Positions 35,815-44,260 are shown, numbered from the stretch's first letter. The stretch is 64,000 nucleotides of DNA from Amycolatopsis acidicola (GCF_007713735.2 NZ_VMNW02000013.1:62001-126000); one strand, 5' to 3'. The notes: generated by a model not told the origin, from the letters alone. Program-made: numbers and translations.

Positions 35815-36297
35815 CTACGGCTTGTCCTGCTCCTTCTCCCGCCTGGCGGCGCGGCCTTCGAGGCCGCCCCGCTCGGCGGCCTCCTCCTCGGTCTCGCCCT
35901 CCTGCTGCCCCAGCGCCCACGCGCGCGAAGGCTGACGGAACAGCAACACCAGGATCAGCAGGCCGACGAGGATGATCGGCACCCCCGGCCCCGGGTGTCC
36001 CGAAGGCGCGGCCATGTACCAGCCGATGCCCACGGTGATCAGCGCCATCACGACGCCCGGCGAGCGCGCCCAGGTGTGCCCGAGCCCCAGTCCCACGGCG
36101 CACCCCAGCACCGCCAGCGCGAAGAGGATGTAGAACGCGCCCTCGGCCCACACGTTGTTCTTCGGCGTGCCGGCGCTGCCCGACGCGGCGAGCACCACGA
36201 TGCCGAACACCAGCAGCCCCAGCCCCGGCAGCGCGGTGACCAGCCCGGCCAGCCGGACCTCACGGGGCGCCGGACGGATCTTGTCTGAGATCGACAC
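35815..36297 (-). CDS. Conserved integral membrane protein
   Basis: 160-residue protein with four hydrophobic segments in pairs (LVTALPGLGLLVFGIVVLA, AFYILFALAVLGCAVGLGLG, GVVMALITVGIGWYMAA, IILVGLLILVLLF). A charged cytosolic tail rich in Glu, Arg and Lys (EGETEEEAAERGGLE...) follows. GTG 36297 is chosen with GGAAGG 9 bp upstream. By position it corresponds to mycobacterial Rv3217c. Function is unknown. Confidence 0.82.
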   Translation of the reverse strand: MSISDKIRPAPREVRLAGLVTALPGLGLLVFGIVVLAASGSAGTPKNNVWAEGAFYILFALAVLGCAVGLGLGHTWARSPGVVMALITVGIGWYMAAPSGHPGPGVPIILVGLLILVLLFRQPSRAWALGQQEGETEEEAAERGGLEGRAARREKEQDKP

Positions 36298-36602
36298 GGA
36301 AACGGGCCTTCCACCTGCGGCTGTGACCTTGCGTAAGCGCTTTCGATGGTATGCCACCCGGTCGGCCGTTTTCGAACCGCCGCCGCCCGGGCGAAGATCG
36401 GGGTGTCGTCGACGAGCGGGCGGTCGGTCCGGGTGCACTTGTCACGACGAGCGGTTCGGCACCGGCGATCGGAGGTCCTCCCGGCACTCGCAACGGTTAC
36501 CGTGACTTCGCCGCCACCGGGCCGCTCGCGTGCCCGTGGCTCCGCAGTGACTTCGCACTCCGGGGCCCGCCCGCGGACCGGTTCTTGACCTACCCTGCGG
36601 TG

Positions 36603-37511
36603 GTGCGCGCGATTCTCGTCGTCAATCCTCAGGCCACCTCGACCACCGCCGGCGGGCGGGACGTGCTCGCGCACGCCCTCGCCAGCCAGGTGAAGCTCGA
36701 GGTGGTCGAGACGGACTACCGCGGCCACGCGCTGGCGGTGGCACGCGGCGCCGCGCGGGAGGGCATCGACCTCGTCGTGGCGCACGGCGGGGACGGCACG
36801 GTGAACGAGGTGGTCAACGGGCTCCTCACGGACGGGCCCGGTGACGTGCCGGCGCTCGGCGTCGTGCCGGGCGGCTCGGCCAACGTGTTCGCGCGTGCGC
36901 TGGGCATTTCGCGGGATCCGATGGAGGCCACCCACCAGCTGCTGCGCGCCATCGAGGGCGGCCAGAGCCGGACGGTGGGGCTGGGCCTCGCGGACAAGCA
37001 GTGGTTCACCTTCAACGCCGGCCTCGGCTGGGACGCGGACGTGGTCGCCACCGTCGCCGACCGCCGCGGCAAGCAGACCAACGCGCTGTTGTACATGCGC
37101 GCCGCCGTCAGCTGCTACTTCCACCCGCCCCGCGGCAAAACGCCGCTCACCGTGCACATCCCCGGCGAAGAGCCGGTCGAGGTGCGCACGGCCTTCGTCT
37201 CCAACACCGACCCGTGGAGCTACCTCGGCCCGCGCCCGGTGCACCTCAACACCGGCACCTCGTTCGACGGCGGACTCGGCCTGTTCGCGCCGCGCACGCT
37301 GGGCCTGCCGACCGTTTACCGGCACGTGCGGCAGGCGCTGCGCACGGAGGCCAAGCATCGCGGCCGCCGCCTGGTCCGCCACGACGACCTCGCGAAACTC
37401 CGCGTCGAGGCCGAGGAGCCGGTGAACTTCCAGGTGGACGGGGACCCGGTGGGCCCGCGGACCAGGGTCGAGTTCACCAGCGTGCCCGGCGCGCTGACCG
37501 TGCTGGTATGA
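36603..37511 (+). CDS. Diacylglycerol kinase family lipid kinase
   Basis: 302-residue protein of the DAGK/YegS catalytic family, which phosphorylates diacylglycerol or related lipids at the inner membrane face. It starts RAILVVNPQATSTT, has the nucleotide-binding motif VVAHGGDGTVNEVVNG near residue 60, GVVPGGSANVFARALG, and the C-terminal lobe ending PVNFQVDGDPVGPRTRVEF. The length is standard. The start is taken as GTG 36603, with adjacent GTG 36600 also possible; the open frame further upstream does not resemble the family. It precedes whiB1, as in mycobacteria (Rv3218-Rv3219). Confidence 0.9.
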   Translation: MRAILVVNPQATSTTAGGRDVLAHALASQVKLEVVETDYRGHALAVARGAAREGIDLVVAHGGDGTVNEVVNGLLTDGPGDVPALGVVPGGSANVFARALGISRDPMEATHQLLRAIEGGQSRTVGLGLADKQWFTFNAGLGWDADVVATVADRRGKQTNALLYMRAAVSCYFHPPRGKTPLTVHIPGEEPVEVRTAFVSNTDPWSYLGPRPVHLNTGTSFDGGLGLFAPRTLGLPTVYRHVRQALRTEAKHRGRRLVRHDDLAKLRVEAEEPVNFQVDGDPVGPRTRVEFTSVPGALTVLV

Positions 37512-37799
37512 CCGGCGCCCGCCACCGAGCCGTTTCCGGTGATCAGGGGCGGCAAAGTGCAACTTGCCGCTCGTCGACTCCAGGCCCCCGTTCACCGCAC
37601 GCCTCTTCCCCCCGGAACACCGTTTCGGAGAGAAACCGCAGGTCAGCGAGTCGCTCGACCAGGTGAGCTGACTCACCGATCTGCAAAAAACCCTTGTCGA
37701 ACGCGGTGCTTCGTGAAAGCATTCACAAGCACCCCAAAAAACGACCGCCATGACGACTGTGGCGCAACACGCTTGCGCCCTTAGAAGGAGCTCACAGAA

Positions 37800-38054
37800 A
37801 TGGACTGGCGCCACGACGCGGCCTGCCGAGACGAGGACCCGGAACTGTTCTTCCCCGTGGGAAACAGCGGTCCCGCCCTCTCGCAGATCGCCGAGGCGAA
37901 GACCGTATGCCACCGCTGCACCGTCGCCTCCGACTGCCTGGCCTGGGCTCTGGCCAGCGGACAGGACGCCGGTGTGTGGGGCGGTATGAGCGAGGACGAG
38001 CGGCGCGCCCTCAAGCGCCGTCGCGCTCACATCGGCATGCGCAGCAACGCCTGA
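37800..38054 (+). CDS. whiB1: WhiB-type iron-sulfur transcription factor, WhiB1 class
   Basis: 84-residue Wbl protein holding a 4Fe-4S cluster that reacts with nitric oxide. In mycobacteria WhiB1 is essential and binds the C-terminal region of the principal sigma factor. The four ligand cysteines are C9, C37, C40 and C46, followed by the turn GVWGG at 58-62 and a basic C-terminal tail (KRRRAHIGMR) for DNA contact. The ATG at 37800 follows an AAGGAG ribosome site. The 288-bp upstream gap probably holds its promoter; a 7-bp inverted repeat GCGGCAA/TTGCCGC lies at 37549-37570. A terminator follows at 38167. Confidence 0.96.
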   Translation: MDWRHDAACRDEDPELFFPVGNSGPALSQIAEAKTVCHRCTVASDCLAWALASGQDAGVWGGMSEDERRALKRRRAHIGMRSNA

Positions 38055-38166
38055 ACACAACGATACGGCGCGGCACGACGCGGCCTTGCACCGGCCCGTC
38101 CGAAGCCCGCAAACCGGACCGCTCGAGGTCCGGAACCCGGACTGACTGAAAGTCCGGACACAGCTC

Positions 38167-38200
38167 AAAGGGCTGGTACCTAGGTGGGTACCAGCCCTTT
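38167..38200 (+). terminator. Terminator after whiB1
   Basis: AAAGGGCTGGTACC pairs with GGTACCAGCCCTTT across a 6-nt loop, a perfect 14-bp stem 112 bp after the whiB1 stop. Confidence 0.8.
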
Positions 38201-38217
38201 CGGCGTTGTGGGGTTTT

Positions 38218-38354
38218 GTTGGCCGCTCACGCTGGCGTGTTGGCCCCCGGCGCTGGCGTGTTGGCCCCCGGCGCTGGCGTGTTGGCCCGCGGCGCTGGCG
38301 TGTTGGCACCCGGCGCGTGTGTGTTGGCGACTGACCGAGCGCGCGTGAGTTGGC
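38218..38354. repeat. Array of 21-bp repeats
   Basis: Five consecutive 21-bp units beginning GTTGGCC start at 38218, 38239, 38260, 38281 and 38302, followed by a decayed sixth at 38323 and a related GTGAGTTGGCCG near 38345. Units two and three are identical (GTTGGCCCCCGGCGCTGGCG plus T). The array is in the noncoding gap between the whiB1 terminator and the end of pdtaS. It resembles the array at 33987. Confidence 0.88.
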
Positions 38355-38437
38355 CGTCGGCCGTCCGCGGCTCGGTGGGGGCGGTCAGCGGGTCAGCGCC
38401 CTGGGCCGCGCGAGCGGTCGAGCCACCGGACGGCCGG

Positions 38438-39955
38438 CTAGAGGCGTCGGCTTAGGGGGATCCGTAGGGCGGCTTCGGTGCCTTTGGTGTCGGCGTCGCG
38501 CAGTTTGCGGATCGAGAGGGAGCCACGCAGTTCCGACTCGATGAGGGTGCGCACGATCTGCAGCCCGAGCCCATCGGCCCGCTCCAGGGAGAAGCCCGCG
38601 GGCAGGCCACGGCCGTTGTCCCGGATGAGCACGTCCAGCCACCGCGCCGAACGCGTCACCGCGATCTCGACCGTGCCGGGACGGCCATCGGGGAAGGCGT
38701 GTTCCACGGCGTTCTGCACCAGCTCCGCCAGCACCATCACGAGCGGCGTCGCGATCTCCGCGACGACCACCCCGAACGAGCCAGACCTCCGGATGCTCAC
38801 ACGCGACTCGGCGGTGGCCACCTCGCCGACCATCGGCAGCACCTTGTCCAGCAACTCATCCAGCTCGACCCGCTCGTCCACCGACACCGAAAGGGCCTCG
38901 TGCACCATCGCGATGGACGCGACGCGGCGGACGGACTCCGTCAATGCCTGCTTCGCCTCCGCGCTCGCCGTGCGCCGGGATTGCAGGCGCAGCAAGGCAG
39001 CCACCGTCTGCAGGTTGTTCTTCACCCGGTGATGGATCTCCCGGATGGTCGCGTCCTTGGACAGTAGCGCCCTGTCCCGCCGCTTGACCTCCGTGACATC
39101 GCGCACCAGCACGAGCGCGCCCGCCGGCTGGCCGTGCGGGCGCAGCGGCAGCGCCCGGAAGAGCACGACGGCGCCACGACGCGAGTCGGCCTCCGTGCGG
39201 CTGCCCGGTTTGCCGTCGAGCGCGTCCAGGATCCGGTGCGCGACCTCCGTCGCGTCGAACGGGTCGCGGATCAATGACCGCGTGACCGGGGCCAGCCGCG
39301 TGCCCACCAGATCCGACTCGTGGCCCATCCGGTGGTACGCCGAGAGCCCGTTGGGGCTCACGAACACCACGTTGCCGGTCGCATCCAAGCGGATCAGCCC
39401 GTCCCCGACGCGGGGGCTCGTGTGCACGTCGCTCTGCGAATCCGGGCTGGGGAAGGTGCCGTCGACGATCATCTGGCACAGGTCGCCCGCGCTACCCAGG
39501 TACGCCACTTCGAGCGGGCTCGGCACGCGTGGCGCCGCGAGGTTCGTCTCGCGGCTGAGCACCGCGATCACGTTCCCGCCGAACACCACCGGGATCGCCT
39601 CCCGCCGCATCGGCAGGTCCCGGTACCAGTGCGGATCCTCCTCGCGGCAGATCCGCACCTCTCGCATCGCCCGCGCCAGCTGCGGATGCTCCTCGACGGT
39701 GAAGCGGGTGCCGACCACGTCCTCGGGGTGCGCGGTGGGCGCGGTGGTGGGCCTGGCCTGCGCGACGCACACGAAGTCGCCGCCCTGTGCGTTGAGCTCC
39801 GGCGAGACCGGCACCCACATCAGGAAATCGGCGAAGGACAGGTCCGCGAGCAGCTGCCATTCGGCGACCACGGCCTGCAGGTGGTCGGCTGCCTCACCTG
39901 GCAGGCCCGTGTTCTCGGCCAGCAGGTCGGAAAGGGTGGACAAGAAAGTCTCCAC
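38438..39955 (-). CDS. pdtaS: PdtaS-like sensor histidine kinase (HWE/HisKA_2 type)
   Basis: Cytosolic sensor kinase of 505 residues. The N-terminal GAF-like domain covers about 1-150, a PAS domain about 175-290, then the HisKA_2 motif EIHHRVKNNLQTVAALLRLQSRR with the phospho-His near residue 305, and an HATPase domain (LVQNAVEHAF, DNGRGLP). In mycobacteria PdtaS phosphorylates PdtaR, an ANTAR antitermination regulator encoded elsewhere; the same partner is expected. No membrane helix is present. The start is GTG 39955. It diverges from the bL37 gene with about 105 bp between them. Confidence 0.93.
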   Translation of the reverse strand: METFLSTLSDLLAENTGLPGEAADHLQAVVAEWQLLADLSFADFLMWVPVSPELNAQGGDFVCVAQARPTTAPTAHPEDVVGTRFTVEEHPQLARAMREVRICREEDPHWYRDLPMRREAIPVVFGGNVIAVLSRETNLAAPRVPSPLEVAYLGSAGDLCQMIVDGTFPSPDSQSDVHTSPRVGDGLIRLDATGNVVFVSPNGLSAYHRMGHESDLVGTRLAPVTRSLIRDPFDATEVAHRILDALDGKPGSRTEADSRRGAVVLFRALPLRPHGQPAGALVLVRDVTEVKRRDRALLSKDATIREIHHRVKNNLQTVAALLRLQSRRTASAEAKQALTESVRRVASIAMVHEALSVSVDERVELDELLDKVLPMVGEVATAESRVSIRRSGSFGVVVAEIATPLVMVLAELVQNAVEHAFPDGRPGTVEIAVTRSARWLDVLIRDNGRGLPAGFSLERADGLGLQIVRTLIESELRGSLSIRKLRDADTKGTEAALRIPLSRRL

Positions 39956-40061
39956 TACGGCGAGGGATGTCGCCCCAATTTAACCAGTGGGCCGACCACC
40001 CGGGCACTCGCCGGGCGCCGCCTGCCACACTGGACGGTGCAAGTCAGACCGAGGAGTGCTC

Positions 40062-40136
40062 ATGTCGAAGCGTGCCCGTAAGCGTCGCGACCGCAAGAAG
40101 AACGGCGCGAACCACGGCAAGAAGCCCAACGCCTGA
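40062..40136 (+). CDS. Ribosomal protein bL37 (24 residues)
   Basis: Tiny, very basic protein beginning MSKRARKRRDRKKNG and ending in NHGKKPNA. It closely matches the 24-residue actinobacterial protein bL37 identified in mycobacterial 50S ribosome structures, as I recall its sequence. The ATG at 40062 has a strong GAGGAG ribosome site 5 bp upstream, and a terminator follows 18 bp after the stop. Its position between pdtaS and the anti-sigma gene agrees with other actinobacteria. Genes this short are commonly left out of automatic annotation. Confidence 0.88.
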   Translation: MSKRARKRRDRKKNGANHGKKPNA

Positions 40137-40154
40137 GGCGTTCCGGGCAAGAAG

Positions 40155-40182
40155 AAGGCCCCGGCGATCCCGCCGGGGCCTT
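40155..40182. terminator. Bidirectional terminator between bL37 and the anti-sigma gene
   Basis: AAGGCCCCGGCG pairs with CGCCGGGGCCTT around a 4-nt loop, a perfect 12-bp stem between the two convergent genes. Confidence 0.85.
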
Positions 40183-40196
40183 TCTCGTCGAAGCCC

Positions 40197-40511
40197 TCAG
40201 TCCTGCCGCTCGACCCGCACCTCGGTGCGCTCGACGGTGACCCCACCGCGGCGCTCCACCGTCTGCCTGATCGACGCGCGCAGCTTGTGCTTCAGCTCGG
40301 CCGGGGCGTGCTCGCCCCCGCACTTACGCGCCAGCAGCTGCTTGAGCTGCTCGTCGATGCCGTACTCCTCGAGGCACGGCGGGCAGTCGTCGATGTGCCT
40401 GCGCAGCTCCGCGTCCCGCTCCGGGCTGCATTCACGATCCAGGAGCAGGTAGATCTCCGCGAGCGCTTCCTCGCAGTGGACCGTGTCCTTCGCGGGCTCC
40501 GGGGCGTTCAT
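40197..40511 (-). CDS. rsrA: Zinc-binding redox-sensitive anti-sigma factor (RsrA/RshA)
   Basis: 104-residue anti-sigma factor of the ZAS family. It holds SigR inactive under reducing conditions; oxidation forms a disulfide, expels zinc and frees the sigma factor. The zinc motif is complete: C13, H39, C43 and C46 (HIDDCPPC), equivalent to C11, H37, C41 and C44 of Streptomyces RsrA. A further C28 and a C64 in the C-terminal half (RKCGGEH) match other RsrA proteins. The start overlaps the sigR stop (ATGA), so partner synthesis is coupled. Confidence 0.94.
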   Translation of the reverse strand: MNAPEPAKDTVHCEEALAEIYLLLDRECSPERDAELRRHIDDCPPCLEEYGIDEQLKQLLARKCGGEHAPAELKHKLRASIRQTVERRGGVTVERTEVRVERQD

Positions 40512-41137
40512 CGCGCCACCTCCTGCTGCTGACCACGGATGAAGCCACGCTCCCGCGCGACGTCAGCGAGCAGGTTGCGCAGCTGGGCGCGGCCGCGGTG
40601 CAGCCGCGACATCACGGTGCCGATCGGTGTGTCCATGATCTCGGCGATTTCCTTGTAGGCGAATCCCTCGACGTCGGCAAGGTACACCGCCAGCCGGAAC
40701 TCTTCGGGCAGCTGTTGCAAAGCCGCCTTGACGTCGCTGTCCGGGAGACGGTCCATCGCCTCCACCTCGGCCGACCGGAGCCCGCTCGAGGTGTGGCTCT
40801 CCGCCTGGGCGATCTGCCAGTCGGAAATCTCCTCGGTGGGCTGCTGCACCGGCTGGCGCTGGCGCTTCCGGTAGCCGTTGATGTAGGTGTTGGTCAGGAT
40901 GCGGTACATCCAGGCCTTGAGGTTCGTCCCCTCCTTGAAGGAGTTGAACGCCCCATAGGCCTTGAGGTAGGTCTCCTGCACCAGGTCCTCGGCGTCGGCG
41001 GGGTTGCGTGTCATCCGCATGGCGGCCGAGTACAACTGGTCCAGCAACGGCATCGCGTCCCGCTCGAAACGCTCGGCGCGCTCCTCGGGGCGCTCCTGGT
41101 CGGAGCCCGATGTCTCGTCGTTCGGCGTGCTCGGCAA
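40508..41137 (-). CDS. sigR: RNA polymerase sigma factor SigR/SigH (thiol-oxidative stress)
   Basis: ECF sigma factor controlling thiol-redox homeostasis, thioredoxin and mycothiol genes. Region 2 contains [21 protein letters not shown] and [20 protein letters not shown]; region 4 contains [41 protein letters not shown]. The TTG at 41137, with AAGG 7 bp upstream, gives the usual 209-residue form. The same frame is open to ATG 41269 and ATG 41281, which would give a form extended by 44-48 residues. An exact GGAAT-N18-GTT promoter lies immediately upstream of ATG 41281. Streptomyces makes an unstable N-terminally extended SigR' from its autoregulated promoter, and the same device is likely here. 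Confidence 0.93.
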   Translation of the reverse strand: MPSTPNDETSGSDQERPEERAERFERDAMPLLDQLYSAAMRMTRNPADAEDLVQETYLKAYGAFNSFKEGTNLKAWMYRILTNTYINGYRKRQRQPVQQPTEEISDWQIAQAESHTSSGLRSAEVEAMDRLPDSDVKAALQQLPEEFRLAVYLADVEGFAYKEIAEIMDTPIGTVMSRLHRGRAQLRNLLADVARERGFIRGQQQEVAR

Positions 41138-41281
41138 ACCTTTCCCTTCCCCGTGCGCGTAGGACGCCTCCGAGGATACGCGGGACCGTTTGACCTGGCC
41201 GGGCACGGCAGGCCGACCGGTGAGGGGAAACACCCCGAGCCGGTCGCTGGGATGAGCCAGTTTCGTCATCACGATCTCCAT

Positions 41282-41307
41282 AACGAAGACACGGCCGGGT
41301 GCATTCC
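41282..41307 (-). promoter_or_regulatory. SigR-dependent autoregulatory promoter
   Basis: Reading the minus strand, GGAAT (41307-41303) is followed after exactly 18 bp by GTT (41284-41282), the known SigR/SigH consensus. It directly adjoins the first ATG of the extended sigR frame. A start point a few bases further would place ATG 41269 almost at the 5' end of the mRNA. Confidence 0.85.
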
Positions 41308-41343
41308 CCTCACCGGCGACGTCCCGGCATATGGTCGGCTCCC

Positions 41344-41823
41344 ATGGCAGGCAAGGGAACTCCGGCGACGGCGGCGCTCGCGAAGCGGAAGATCGCGCAC
41401 ACGCTGCACACCTACGACCACGACCCGAAGCACGAGTCCTACGGGCTCGAAGCCGCGGAGGCGCTGGGCGTCGAACCCGCGAGGGTGTTCAAGACCCTGG
41501 TCGCGGACGTCGACGGCAGGCTGACCGTCGGGGTGGTCCCGGTCACCGGCTCGCTCGACCTCAAGGCGCTGGCCGCCGCGGCCGGCGGGAAACGCGCGAA
41601 GATGGCCGAAGCGGCCGCGGCCCAGCGCGCCACCGGCTATGTGCTCGGCGGGATTTCCCCGCTCGGCCAGCGCACCCGGCTGCCCGTCGTGATCGACGAG
41701 TCCGCGAAGGACTTCGAAACGATCTTCTGTTCGGGCGGGCGGCGCGGCCTGGAAATCGAGCTCGCGCCGACAGACCTGATCGACCTGGCCTCGGCGACCG
41801 TCGCGTCGATCGCGGTCAGCTGA
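41344..41823 (+). CDS. ybaK: YbaK-type aminoacyl-tRNA deacylase (Cys-tRNA-Pro deacylase)
   Basis: 159-residue editing protein that hydrolyses Cys-tRNA-Pro made in error by prolyl-tRNA synthetase. It shows [17 protein letters not shown] at the start, the conserved catalytic Lys in [12 protein letters not shown], and the [22 protein letters not shown] block that marks YbaK rather than ProX. The ATG at 41344 lies 37 bp from the SigR-type promoter, in the opposite direction. Its 3' end overlaps the convergent hydrolase gene by 8 bp. Confidence 0.92.
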   Translation: MAGKGTPATAALAKRKIAHTLHTYDHDPKHESYGLEAAEALGVEPARVFKTLVADVDGRLTVGVVPVTGSLDLKALAAAAGGKRAKMAEAAAAQRATGYVLGGISPLGQRTRLPVVIDESAKDFETIFCSGGRRGLEIELAPTDLIDLASATVASIAVS

Positions 41824-42424
41824 GCGGGCGCAACACCCGCGAGAGCCACTCCGAGACGGTCCGCGAAAGCCCGTCGAGATCCTTGTCCAGCGCGTGCGTG
41901 CCGGGGATGACCACGACTTCGTGGTGTGGCCCCGCTTCCGGGCGCCCGAACGGATCCGTCTCCCCCTGCACGACGAGCGTCGGCACGGTCACCGCGTCCA
42001 GCTCGGGCTGACGCGACTTCTCCGGCTTGCCCGGCGGATGTTCCGGGAACGCCAGGCACAGCACCGCCGCCGCCTGGCCGTCGCCCGCCGTCCGGCAGGC
42101 AACACGGGCGCCCGACGAGCGCCCGCCGAACACCTGCGGGAGCCCGTCGAACCGCTTCGCCAGGTCCTCGGCCACCGCGAGCCACGCCGCGTCGAGCTGC
42201 TTCGCGGGCGCCGGCGCGCGCCTGCCCGCGACGCGATACGGCTGCTCCACCAGCGCGACGTGCGCGCCGGCCGCCTGCGCGGCACGCGTGACAGCGACCA
42301 GGTCCTTGGCTTCGATCCCGCCGCCGGCACCGTGTCCGAGCATCAGCACCGCCGCGCCTTCTTCCGCGCAGTGCAGTTCGGCGCGGGCGGGCCCGTGCGG
42401 CGTCTCGATGTCGATCCGGGTCAT
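41816..42424 (-). CDS. Alpha/beta hydrolase, KANL3/Tex30-like
   Basis: 202-residue hydrolase of the dienelactone-hydrolase-like/Tex30 group. It shows the oxyanion-type segment LMLGHGAGGG, the nucleophile elbow GGRSSGARVA with Ser near residue 104, the acid in VQGETDPFG and the C-terminal His in PGTHALDKD. The substrate is unknown. The ATG at 42424 overlaps the stop of the upstream SRAP gene (ATGA), so the two form an operon. Its 3' end overlaps ybaK. Confidence 0.85.
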   Translation of the reverse strand: MTRIDIETPHGPARAELHCAEEGAAVLMLGHGAGGGIEAKDLVAVTRAAQAAGAHVALVEQPYRVAGRRAPAPAKQLDAAWLAVAEDLAKRFDGLPQVFGGRSSGARVACRTAGDGQAAAVLCLAFPEHPPGKPEKSRQPELDAVTVPTLVVQGETDPFGRPEAGPHHEVVVIPGTHALDKDLDGLSRTVSEWLSRVLRPLS

Positions 42425-43176
42425 TTCGGCAGATCGAACAGGGGCGCGTCGAGGTCGGCCTGCCCGGCTTCGACCCGCTCGACGAGCTCGGGGCCGTTGT
42501 TGCGCACGTTGTTCACCCTGTCCGAGACCGGCCGCAGCTCGAGCTTGTCCACCAAGTCGGCGGGCGGGGTGAGCAGCTCGCCGACGTCGTCGCGGTCGGG
42601 GTCGAGCCAGGTGCTCCAGCGGTCCTTGGTCATCAGCAGCGGCATCCGGTCGTGGATGTCGGTGAGCCTGCCGATCGCGTCGGTGGTGATGATCGAGAAC
42701 GTGATCAGCGGCTCGGCGTCGGCGTCCTTCTTGTCGCGCCAGCTCTCCCAGATCCCGGCGAAGGCGAGGTCCTCGCCCGTCATGAAGAACGGTTCCTTCT
42801 GCTTGCCGGCCCGGCGCCATTCGTACCAGCCGTCGGCGGGCACCAGGCACCGCCGCTTGGCGAGCGCGCGTTTGAACGCCGGTTTCTCCGTCGCCGTCTC
42901 GGCCCGGGTGTTGATCATCCGGTTGCCGACCGACGGGTCCTTCGCCCAGAACGGCACCAGGCCCCAGCGCATCACCCGCAGGCTGCGGACCGCGGGCTCC
43001 TCGTCCAGCACGTTGCCCTCGGCGTCACGCGGGTGGCGCTGCACCACGGTGACCACGTTCTTGGTAGGGGCGACGTTGTAGTCCTCGTCGCGCGCCTTCC
43101 CGCCGGTCTCGTCCACCGCGTCGAACTCCTGGACCAGGGCCGCGGGATTCTTCGTCGCCGAATAGCGACCGCACAT
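42421..43176 (-). CDS. SRAP domain protein (HMCES/YedK-like abasic-site protector)
   Basis: 251-residue protein that crosslinks to abasic sites in single-stranded DNA through its N-terminal Cys, shielding them during replication. The key residues are present: Cys2 in MCGRYS, Asn in MINTRAET, Glu in PADGWYEW and His in DIHDRMPLL. A frame open beyond the ATG (to 43482) is ignored, because Cys2 must directly follow the processed Met. It forms an operon with the hydrolase gene and is divergent from rsgA. Confidence 0.95.
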   Translation of the reverse strand: MCGRYSATKNPAALVQEFDAVDETGGKARDEDYNVAPTKNVVTVVQRHPRDAEGNVLDEEPAVRSLRVMRWGLVPFWAKDPSVGNRMINTRAETATEKPAFKRALAKRRCLVPADGWYEWRRAGKQKEPFFMTGEDLAFAGIWESWRDKKDADAEPLITFSIITTDAIGRLTDIHDRMPLLMTKDRWSTWLDPDRDDVGELLTPPADLVDKLELRPVSDRVNNVRNNGPELVERVEAGQADLDAPLFDLPK

Positions 43177-43270
43177 CCGCCCATCTCCTTCTCGCAGGTG
43201 CTCGGAAAACCATCGTGACACAGATGCGGGATCATCGTTGCGGACATACTCGCCGGGAAGAGGTGACGGT

Positions 43271-44260
43271 TTGGGCGGCAGGGACTGGCGCAAGCTCGAC
43301 GAAAGCGACGTCCGGGTGCGCCCCGGGCGCGGCACGCGGCCGAGGAGCAAGCGCCGTCCGGAGCACGCCGACGCCGTCCGCGCCCTGGTCACCGCGGTCG
43401 ACCGCGGCCGATGGACGTGCGCGGTCGAGGACGATCCCGGCCGGATCGTGACGGCGATGCGAGCCCGCGAGCTGGGCCGCACCCCGGTCGTCGTGGGCGA
43501 TCAGGTGGGCCTGGTCGGCGACGTGAGCGGCAAGCCGGACACGCTGGCCCGCATCGTCCGCGTCGAGGAGCGCACCAGCGTGCTGCGCCGCACGGCCGAC
43601 GACACCGACCCGTATGAGCGGATCGTGGTGGCGAACGCCGAGCAGCTGCTGATCGTCACCGCGCTCGCCGATCCGCCGCCGCGCACGGGGTTCATCGACC
43701 GCTGCCTGGTCGCCTGCTACGCCGGTGGCCTGCGCCCCGTGCTGTGCCTGACCAAGGCCGATCTCGCCTCGCCGGACGAGCTGCTCGAGCTGTACGCCGA
43801 TCTCGACGTGCCGACGCTGGTCACCCGGTTCGACGAGGATTCCTTGCCACTGACCGAAACCGTGCGGGACCGGGTGTCGGCGCTGGTCGGTCATTCCGGG
43901 GTGGGCAAATCGACGTTGGTGAACCGCCTCGTGCCGGACGCGGAACTGGCGACGGGGGAAGTCAGCGCGGTCGGCAAGGGGCGGCACACCTCGGTCGCGG
44001 CCGTCGCGCTGCCGCTGCCCGGCGGCGGCTGGGTGGTCGACACCCCCGGCGTGCGCAGTTTCGGGCTGGCCCACATCACGGCCGACGACATCGTCTCCGC
44101 GTTTCCGGAATTCGCCGAAGCCGCCGAGGAATGCCCGCCGGGTTGTGGCCATCTGGGTGCGCCGGAGGACCCTGACTGCATGCTCGACGAGGTCGGGGAA
44201 AACAAACGGCTGCGATCTTTGCGGAGATTGCTTGCGTCGCGGGCCGGTCTGGAAACATGA
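43271..44260 (+). CDS. rsgA: Small-ribosomal-subunit GTPase RsgA
   Basis: Circularly permuted GTPase of 329 residues that finishes 30S subunit maturation. An OB-fold N-terminal part is followed by the permuted G motifs: G4 LTKAD near residue 162, then G1 GHSGVGKST near 211 and G3 DTPGVRSFG, and last a zinc knuckle (CPPGCGHLGAPEDPDC). The start is TTG 43271 with GAGG 8 bp upstream; TTG 43238 is also in frame. In mycobacteria aroA sits beside rsgA next to the SRAP gene; here aroA is missing from this place. Confidence 0.94.
   Translation: MGGRDWRKLDESDVRVRPGRGTRPRSKRRPEHADAVRALVTAVDRGRWTCAVEDDPGRIVTAMRARELGRTPVVVGDQVGLVGDVSGKPDTLARIVRVEERTSVLRRTADDTDPYERIVVANAEQLLIVTALADPPPRTGFIDRCLVACYAGGLRPVLCLTKADLASPDELLELYADLDVPTLVTRFDEDSLPLTETVRDRVSALVGHSGVGKSTLVNRLVPDAELATGEVSAVGKGRHTSVAAVALPLPGGGWVVDTPGVRSFGLAHITADDIVSAFPEFAEAAEECPPGCGHLGAPEDPDCMLDEVGENKRLRSLRRLLASRAGLET

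Noticed and set aside
37549-37570. CRP-type site in the whiB1 promoter region
   Set aside because: The inverted repeat GCGGCAA/TTGCCGC does not match the TGTGA-N6-TCACA pattern known for mycobacterial whiB1 control.
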